NCBI RefSeq assembly: GCF_000367365.1
Contig: NZ_BARF01000014.1
Location: 326,354-390,353 of the forward strand
Source: Streptomyces prunicolor NBRC 13075
GTDB lineage: Bacteria; Actinomycetota; Actinomycetes; Streptomycetales; Streptomycetaceae
Direction: 5' to 3'
Length of the DNA: 64,000 nt
Shown one piece after another: positions 59,252 through 64,000 of this stretch. Each line of letters starts with the position of its first letter. Positions within the stretch are counted from its first letter, which is position 1. The notes under the pieces were generated by a model. It had not been told where the DNA came from. It worked only from the letters and a program-made list of their open reading frames with translations, and made no database searches. The position numbers and the translations under genes were made by a program.

Positions 59252-60268
59252 TCAAGAGCTGCGGATCAGGCCTTCCTGGACGACGGTGGCCAGGTGGGTA
59301 CCGGAGGGGGTGAAGAAGCGGCCGACAGCGAGGCCGCGACCGGCGTCGGCGGCGACGGCTTCCTGGGCGTAGAGGAGCCAGCCGTCCATGGGTGCGGGCC
59401 GGTGGAACCACATCGCGTGGTCGAGGCTCGCGGTGATGAGTCCGGGCAGGGCCCACGGCAAGTCCAGTACGCGCAGGACGGGTTCGAGGATCGTGTAGTC
59501 GCAGACGTAGGCGAGCGCGGCGAGGTCGCGCTGCTCGTCGGTGAGGCCGTCGACGGGACGCAGCGTGTCGAACGGCTTTACCCACACGGCCTGTTGGGGC
59601 ACGCGCTCGCCCTCGACCGTGAGGTAGACGGGTCCGGGCACGTGCCGCATGTCGAAGCTGCGGCCGCCGCTCCAGTACGCCTCGGAGGTGTCGGTCATCG
59701 TGCCCCGGGGAGCGGAGGTCTCGCTCAAGTACGCGTCGGAGCTGGGCAGTTCGGTGGGATCCGGTACGCCGACGGGGGGCTCGGCGGCGAAGGTCGCGCC
59801 CGGCTCGCCCGCGGCGAAGTTGGCGAGGCAGGTGTAGACGGGCTTGCCGTTCTGGAAACCGCGGACCTGCCGGGTGGCGTAGCCGCGGCCGTCGCGCAGC
59901 AGCTCGACCTCGTAACGGACCTCGGCGCCGATGTCGACCGGCCGCAGGAAGTAGGAGTGCATCGAGTGCAGCGTCTTGCCCTCGACCGAGCGCATCGCGG
60001 CGGCCGTGGCCTGGGCGACCATGTCACCGCCGTAGGCCTTCGGCCAGGGGCAGGGTTGGGTGGTCGCGGTGAAGGCGAGGTCGAAGTGCTCGGGCTCGGT
60101 GGGGGTGAGGGCGATCGCGGCGGTGAAGATCGCCGAGGTCGGGGCAGAGCGGACGTCGGTGTTTGTGGTTCGGGAGTCGGCGCCGGCGCTTCGGGTGTCC
60201 GAGCCGGCGCTTCGGGCGTCGGAGCTGCTGCTTCGGGAGTCGGAGCTGGTGCTCTGGATGTCGTTCAC
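59252..60268 (-). CDS. TesB-like (double hotdog) acyl-CoA thioesterase with repeat-encoded N-terminus
   Basis: A 338-residue protein. After about 45 low-complexity residues built of heptads such as SSDSRSS and SDTRSAG comes a thioesterase II-type double hotdog (KAYGGDMVAQATAAAMRSVE, GKTLHSMHSYFLRPVDIG; ITASLDHAMWFHRPAPMDGW). The DHAMWFHR block is the TesB catalytic aspartate region. GTG 60268 overlaps the cupin stop (GTGA). The heptad tail is encoded by 21-bp tandem repeats and is not part of the normal family. Role: CoA release or proofreading in the aromatic pathway. Confidence 0.87.
   Translation of the reverse strand: MNDIQSTSSDSRSSSSDARSAGSDTRSAGADSRTTNTDVRSAPTSAIFTAAIALTPTEPEHFDLAFTATTQPCPWPKAYGGDMVAQATAAAMRSVEGKTLHSMHSYFLRPVDIGAEVRYEVELLRDGRGYATRQVRGFQNGKPVYTCLANFAAGEPGATFAAEPPVGVPDPTELPSSDAYLSETSAPRGTMTDTSEAYWSGGRSFDMRHVPGPVYLTVEGERVPQQAVWVKPFDTLRPVDGLTDEQRDLAALAYVCDYTILEPVLRVLDLPWALPGLITASLDHAMWFHRPAPMDGWLLYAQEAVAADAGRGLAVGRFFTPSGTHLATVVQEGLIRSS
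60170..60253. repeat. Four 21-bp tandem repeats within the thioesterase 5' end
   Basis: Units begin TCGGGAGTCGG or close variants at 60170, 60191, 60212 and 60233, each 21 bp. A diverged fifth unit lies at 60149-60169. They encode a Ser/Asp/Arg heptad. Confidence 0.85.
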
Positions 60269-60750
60269 GGCCGGTCCAGCCAGTCGCGCAGGTCGGCGTC
60301 GGCCACCTCGTCCAGGTTGACCACGATGTTCTCCGGGGTGCGGGTCGTCATCCAGGTCAGCGGGTTGTTGCGGTCGAGGTTGCACTCGACGTGCGGCATG
60401 AACGGCGGCACGAAGACCCAGTCGCCCTCCGAGAGATCGAGGTAGTCCTCGAACCGTTCACCGAAATAGATCCGGGCCCGACCGGAGAGGACGTAGCCGC
60501 CGGTCTCGGCCTCGCCGTGGTGGTGCGGGACCGAGCGGTAGCCCGACTCGTTGCTCACCTTCCCGAACCACAGCTTGGTGGCGGGAGTGTGCTGGATGGA
60601 GACACCGGAGATCCGGCTCGCGCCGGCGGACTGGCCGGTGGCACCGAACTCCAGACCGGCGCGGGTCACGACCGGTACGACCAGGCCGGACTCGTTCGCG
60701 TACGACGAGTTGTCGCCCTCTAGGACGTACTTGGAGAAGTCGGGTTCCAT
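60265..60750 (-). CDS. Single-domain cupin protein, possible ring-cleaving dioxygenase
   Basis: A 161-residue cupin. The metal-site motifs are visible: SVPHHHGEAETGGYVLSGRA (two His and Glu of motif 1) and WVFVPPFMPHVECNL (His of motif 2). In salicylate pathways the next enzyme after hydroxylation and CoA release is gentisate 1,2-dioxygenase, normally a bicupin of about 350 residues. This protein is half that size, so it is either a minimal dioxygenase, a cupin isomerase or a regulator. ATG 60750 has GGAG upstream. Two bases separate it from the FAH gene. Confidence 0.85.
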   Translation of the reverse strand: MEPDFSKYVLEGDNSSYANESGLVVPVVTRAGLEFGATGQSAGASRISGVSIQHTPATKLWFGKVSNESGYRSVPHHHGEAETGGYVLSGRARIYFGERFEDYLDLSEGDWVFVPPFMPHVECNLDRNNPLTWMTTRTPENIVVNLDEVADADLRDWLDRP

Positions 60751-60752
60751 GA

Positions 60753-61622
60753 TCAGCTCCTGGAGTCGGTGCGGCGGAGGTCGGTGTGGCGAGAGTCGGT
60801 GAGGCGTATGTCGGTGCGGCGGAAGCGGTTGCGCAGGGTGCCGATACCGGGGATCTCGGTCTCGACGAGGTCGCCGTCGGCGAGGAAGGCCGGCGGGTTC
60901 ATGCCCGAGCCCACGCCACCGGGGGTGCCGGTGAGTACGAGGTCGCCGGGGCGCAGGACCGTGAAGGTGGAGATGCAGGCGAGCAGATCGGCGGCGTCGA
61001 ACACCAGCGTGCTCGTGTTTCCGCGCTGCCGCTCGACGCCGTTGACCCGGCAGATCACCTCGACGCCCGCGACCGGGTCGAGCTCGTCGGGTGTGACGAC
61101 CACCGGTCCGAGCGGGGTGGTGCGGTCCCATGCCTTGCCCTGGAACCACTGCAGCGTGCGCTTCTGCCAGTCCCGCACGCTGATGTCGTTGGCGACGGTG
61201 TATCCGGCGATCGCGCGTTCGGCGGTGCCCCGGTCCGCGCGGTAGAGCTCCGCTCCCACGACGACGGCGAGCTCGGCCTCCCAGTCCACGTCGACGCCGG
61301 GCGGGAGGACCAGGTCGTCCTCCGGGCCGGTGAGCGTGTCGGCGTACTTGGCGAAGAGCGTGGGGTGAGTGGGGAGCTCGCGGCCCATCTCGGTGATGTG
61401 GTCGCCGTAATTGAGGCCGCAGCAGACGACTTTGCGCGGTGAGGGCAGCGGCAACACGGGGGTGGCGTCGGGTAGTTCGGCCCCGGCGAGGTTGGCGATG
61501 CGGTCGGGTTCGGTGGTCGCCAGTAGCGCGGAGAGGTCGTCGGCCGGCAGCGCCCGCCAGCGGTCGCCGTCGAGCACGGCGGCCGCGGTGCGGCCTCCGT
61601 GGGCCACGGTGGCGAGCTTCAT
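60753..61622 (-). CDS. Fumarylacetoacetate hydrolase (FAH) family protein
   Basis: A 289-residue FAH-family enzyme. It has VVCCGLNYGDHITEMGRELP, DVDWEAELAVVVGAELYR with metal-binding acidic residues, GYTVANDISVRDWQKRTLQW and VLTGTPGGVGSGMNPPAFL. Members hydrolyse fumarylpyruvate or decarboxylate or isomerise related diketo acids, fitting the lower part of a gentisate-type pathway. First gene of the operon, ATG 61622. The last 20 residues (RRTDIRLTDSRHTDLRRTDS) are encoded by 15-bp repeats and look like an added tail. Confidence 0.9.
   Translation of the reverse strand: MKLATVAHGGRTAAAVLDGDRWRALPADDLSALLATTEPDRIANLAGAELPDATPVLPLPSPRKVVCCGLNYGDHITEMGRELPTHPTLFAKYADTLTGPEDDLVLPPGVDVDWEAELAVVVGAELYRADRGTAERAIAGYTVANDISVRDWQKRTLQWFQGKAWDRTTPLGPVVVTPDELDPVAGVEVICRVNGVERQRGNTSTLVFDAADLLACISTFTVLRPGDLVLTGTPGGVGSGMNPPAFLADGDLVETEIPGIGTLRNRFRRTDIRLTDSRHTDLRRTDSRS
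60763..60822. repeat. Four 15-bp tandem repeats at the 3' end of the FAH gene
   Basis: Units GAGTCGGTGCGGCGG, AGGTCGGTGTGGCGA, GAGTCGGTGAGGCGT and ATGTCGGTGCGGCGG lie head to tail at 60763, 60778, 60793 and 60808. They encode five-residue R-x-T-D-x repeats just before the stop codon. Confidence 0.85.
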
Positions 61623-61776
61623 GGGCGTTCTCCCTCGGGGTGGTGGCGGTGGTCGGAGCGACCGGGGCGGTCGGGATGAGCGGGTTGGGCGGGTCGGGTG
61701 GCTGGGCGGGTTGGTCGAGCTGCGTTATAGCGAGATTTTCACGACCGTCGAAAACAGTCAATAGATGAGTTACGCT

Positions 61777-61789
61777 GGCTGAGTCAGCC
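61777..61789. promoter_or_regulatory. Palindrome between the FAH operon and the RidA gene
   Basis: GGCTGA-G-TCAGCC is a perfect 6-bp inverted repeat with one central base, about 40 bp before the RidA start. A second repeat TTTTC..GAAAA is at 61736-61754. This 205-bp divergent promoter region must control both units. PaaX may act here. Confidence 0.5.
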
Positions 61790-61827
61790 CGTCCGATCCA
61801 TCCGGTCCCCCAGAGGAGCAACCAGCA

Positions 61828-62247
61828 ATGACTCCGATCCCGGTGAACCCGCCCTCGCTCCCCGCACCGAGCGGCTACTCGCACGGCACGCTGAGCGGCA
61901 ACACGCTGTACCTGGGCGGACAGACGGCCCTGGACGCGGACATGCGGATCGTCGCCGGCGGCATCGTCGAGCAGTTCCGACAGGCGTTCGGCAACGTGCT
62001 CACCACGTTGCGGGCGGCGGGCGGTGTCCCTGAGGACCTGGTGAGCCTGACGATCTACCTCACCGACATCCCCGACTACCAGGCACACGGCAAGGAGATC
62101 GGGAAGGTCTGGCGCGAGCTTGCGGGGCCGGTCTATCCGGCGATGGCGGGGATCGGCACGACCGCGCTGTGGCAGCGGGAGGCGATGATCGAGATCGTTG
62201 GGGTTGCGGTGATTCCGGAGGAGCGGGTGGTTCGGGGGGAGGGGTAG
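61828..62247 (+). CDS. RidA family protein
   Basis: A 139-residue RidA/YjgF-type protein. It has YSHGTLSGNTLYLGGQTALD, IVEQFRQAFGNVLTTLRAAG and ALWQREAMIEIVGVAVIPEE. The conserved arginine that handles imines in classical RidA (the xRxxV segment before the last helix) is not present; the region reads YPAMAGIGTTALW. It is therefore one of the non-archetypal Rid groups often tied to catabolic clusters. Divergent from the aryl-CoA operon. Deamination or tautomerisation of a pathway enamine is possible, notably if the substrate is 2-aminobenzoate. Confidence 0.9.
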   Translation: MTPIPVNPPSLPAPSGYSHGTLSGNTLYLGGQTALDADMRIVAGGIVEQFRQAFGNVLTTLRAAGGVPEDLVSLTIYLTDIPDYQAHGKEIGKVWRELAGPVYPAMAGIGTTALWQREAMIEIVGVAVIPEERVVRGEG

Positions 62248-62339
62248 GGGCACCTGGGGGTGTGAGGGGGTGCGGTGGGGTGGGTGAGGGAGTGTGTAGG
62301 GCGCCGGTGATTGTTTGACGCGGTGGTGTGGGTGGGCTC

Positions 62340-63445
62340 GGGTGGTCGGACCGAGGGTGTCTCGGCTCAGGTGCCATGTGTGGCTGAGTGGGGGGCGGGG
62401 GGCGCTTCGGTGAATGCCGGGTACATCTGGATGGTGGTGCGGCTAGTTCCCTGGCCCGACTGGCCGGTGTGGTTCATGCCGTCGGCGACGGCCCCTTCTG
62501 CCGACCGGTGTCCGACCTTCGCGTGCGGGTTCACACCGACAACCCCGACCGCTACTCCCGCCCGGCCGTATCCATCACTATCGTCGCGGCCACAGTCGTC
62601 CCCCTCGTCGATCGGGCAGAGCCCGGCCCACCCGTGTGACAACAAGACGCGCCGCCCTCGTGCACGGGTCACCCCCTCGCGGCCACCTGGGCCAGGTCCT
62701 TCGGCGCGCGCATGCTGCCGAAGCCCACGTACACCGGCGGAGCCCCGGCGCTGAGGAACGTCACCAGTTCGGCCGGGAGTTGGTGGACGTCGGGGCGAAT
62801 CCGCGCGCCGGTCCGCACGACGTCGAGGTCCGGCGTCTCCCGCCATGGGCGAGAATCGGGCCCGCCGCCAACAAGGGACGGTCGCTCAGGACGTGGTCGC
62901 GGACATTGGCCACCGGTGGCAGGCCGATCGACGCACGGTGCGTGTTCAGCGCTACGGCGACACCGCGTCGATGCTCCGGGCGCCCAGGTCCCACAGTGCC
63001 CGGTTGTGGGTCACCCCGGGTGGGACCGGCGGGCCCTCCCGTGCCGGTGAAAGCAGGGCGTTTCGCTGACAACTCGCTTACACGTAGCGGATGTTCAGCC
63101 TCTCAGCCACCGATCGTGCGGCAACCTGTATCAAGAGCCGGTTGCCGCCAACGCGTCACACCCCTCGGCCGCGCCAGCGAGCGTGTCGAGCTGTCCGGCC
63201 AGTAACTCGGCGCGGTACCGGGAGAGTTCGGTCGCCGACGGGAGAGTCGCCCCGTGCATGATCGGACGCATCGGCCGGCCGCTCGGCAGTACGTCGACGT
63301 CGATACCTGAGAGTAACTCCGCGAACTTCTTGTCCGGTGGCACGCGCATCCGTAACTCCGCGCCGATTCCCCGTAATCGGACGGTGAGTGCAGCCAATGC
63401 ATCGACGCCCCCGCGCGTCCCGTACATCGACAACAACACGCGCAT
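62340..63445 (-). pseudogene. Decayed family 1 (MGT-type) glycosyltransferase
   Basis: Fragments in three frames line up as one GT1 gene. From ATG 63445: MRVLLSMYGTRGGVDALAA through AAEGCDALAATG to a stop at 63131. After a one-base shift: LIQVAARSVAERLNIRYV, then stop. Further on: ALNTHRASIGLPPVANVRDH (about 62950), then ETPDLDVVRTGARIRP and PPVYVGFGSMRAPKDLAQVA (about 62700-62840). Last is RGRRVLLSHGWAGLCPIDEG (about 62590-62660), trailing into unrecognisable sequence. At least four frame breaks and stops make it non-functional. Relatives glycosylate antibiotics or other aglycones (vancomycin-type or macrolide GTs). 62248-62339 is G-rich and empty. Confidence 0.85.
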
Positions 63446-64000
63446 TTAGCGAATCCCGTTTGCGTGGGTTTCGGCGTCGGCCGACGTGTGGGCATTCTGA
63501 CATCTCTGCCGATCTGCGCGGCTCTCAAACCTTTAATCCGGTCCGACTGTGGAAATGGGAGAGCTTCTTTACCTGTGGCCTCGTTTACCCTCGGTTCGCC
63601 TCGCCACAAGGGAAGTTGTGAGCCGGTGTGCTGACGTTCTTCCCGTATGTGAGGTTCGCGGGATTCTTTATCCAGGGTGTCGACTCTGTGGCGCTCCGGG
63701 AAATGTCAAGTGTTGACATGGTCCGAGCGTGTGATTGATGATTACGACAGCGTCACGGAGTTCGGGAAGAGGATTCGGGCGCACTGGAAAACATCGTGAC
63801 AAGGTAATTGGCCAGTTATTTCGGGAATCGAATTATCGAATCACCGAGCCATCGCAAGCCGCTTTACCCCGTGGGCTCGTCCCCGCAATCACCCGCCAAT
63901 CCCCCTATTCAACGACCTGACGTGTGCCCCGTCCGGCAGTGACAGTTCAGTTCCGCCGTGACGGCGCCCCACGCATCCCGGCCGTCTGCCCCGCGTCCCG
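63446..64000. other. Non-coding, AT-richer stretch at the window end
   Basis: About 555 bp without a convincing gene. A 61-codon frame near 63735 lacks coding bias. GC content falls visibly between about 63520 and 63900. It probably holds the promoter of the degraded glycosyltransferase and that of a gene beyond the window. Confidence 0.45.
63703..63719. promoter_or_regulatory. Perfect 7-bp inverted repeat overlapping a -35-like TTGACA
   Basis: ATGTCAA-GTG-TTGACAT at 63703-63719. The right arm contains TTGACA (63713-63718), a consensus -35 hexamer. A convincing -10 is not obvious downstream. Likely an operator/promoter. Confidence 0.5.

Noticed and set aside
62636..63205. A 189-codon plus-strand frame in the glycosyltransferase remnant
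   Set aside because: Shadow of the minus-strand pseudogene; translation is low complexity.
63735..63920. A 61-codon plus-strand frame at the window end
   Set aside because: No Shine-Dalgarno, no codon bias and no recognisable family.
1..64000. Mobile elements, CRISPR, tRNA or rRNA genes
   Set aside because: No transposase or integrase motifs, regularly spaced repeats, cloverleaf sequences or rRNA signatures were seen; the short tandem repeats found have no unique spacers.

Overview
The window is high-GC DNA with the codon bias and gene families of a Streptomyces chromosome. Typical families present are DUF397, XRE/DUF5753, DUF574 methyltransferases, DUF1684, DUF427, MmyB-type regulators and a PaaX regulator. 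Many genes start with GTG and are coupled by 4-bp ATGA or GTGA overlaps. I see no tRNA, rRNA, CRISPR array, transposase, attachment site or replication origin. All names are assigned by reading translations and motifs; nothing was searched.

1-10 kb holds a cut flavin monooxygenase (NtaA/SnaA type), an ArsR-like regulator, a DUF1684 protein, a WhiJ-like regulatory trio (DUF397, XRE/DUF5753, DUF574), a sigma-like HTH protein, a DUF427 protein and two unknown membrane proteins. 10-16 kb is a cobalamin/cobalt island. Two cobalamin riboswitches head cbtB-cbtA and a BtuFCD-type ABC transporter, with a second DUF574 methyltransferase between them. 16-38 kb is mixed: oxidoreductases, regulators, a Doc-like toxin-antitoxin pair, GAPDH, a TetR/hydrolase operon with a palindromic operator candidate, a two-component system whose kinase carries an extra exported C-terminal domain, a secreted alpha-L-rhamnosidase, MFS transporters, an OafA-type acyltransferase and a frameshifted DUF4440 gene.

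38.5-49.9 kb is the main find: eleven minus-strand genes that look like one catabolic operon for nicotinate (vitamin B3) by the maleamate route. Proposed flow: a Cox-type three-subunit molybdenum hydroxylase (with a CoxG-like helper) makes 6-hydroxynicotinate. An FAD monooxygenase makes 2,5-dihydroxypyridine, NicX opens the ring, NicD deformylates N-formylmaleamate, NicF deaminates maleamate, and maleate isomerase yields fumarate. An MFS carrier and a MarR (NicR-like) regulator are included. A 30-bp inverted repeat lies upstream of nicX. Next to it, 50.3-52.6 kb has a MarR regulator with an MFS-universal stress protein fusion, and 52.7-53.9 kb an ECF sigma/anti-sigma-like pair.

53.9-61.6 kb is a second aromatic catabolic operon on the minus strand: FAH hydrolase, single-domain cupin, TesB-like thioesterase, aryl-CoA ligase, bifunctional salicylyl-CoA 5-hydroxylase/oxidoreductase, hotdog thioesterase and PaaX. 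A RidA-family gene is divergent from it. The substrate is probably salicylate or 2-aminobenzoate, activated as the CoA ester. The window ends with a decayed family 1 glycosyltransferase pseudogene and a 0.5-kb AT-richer non-coding stretch.
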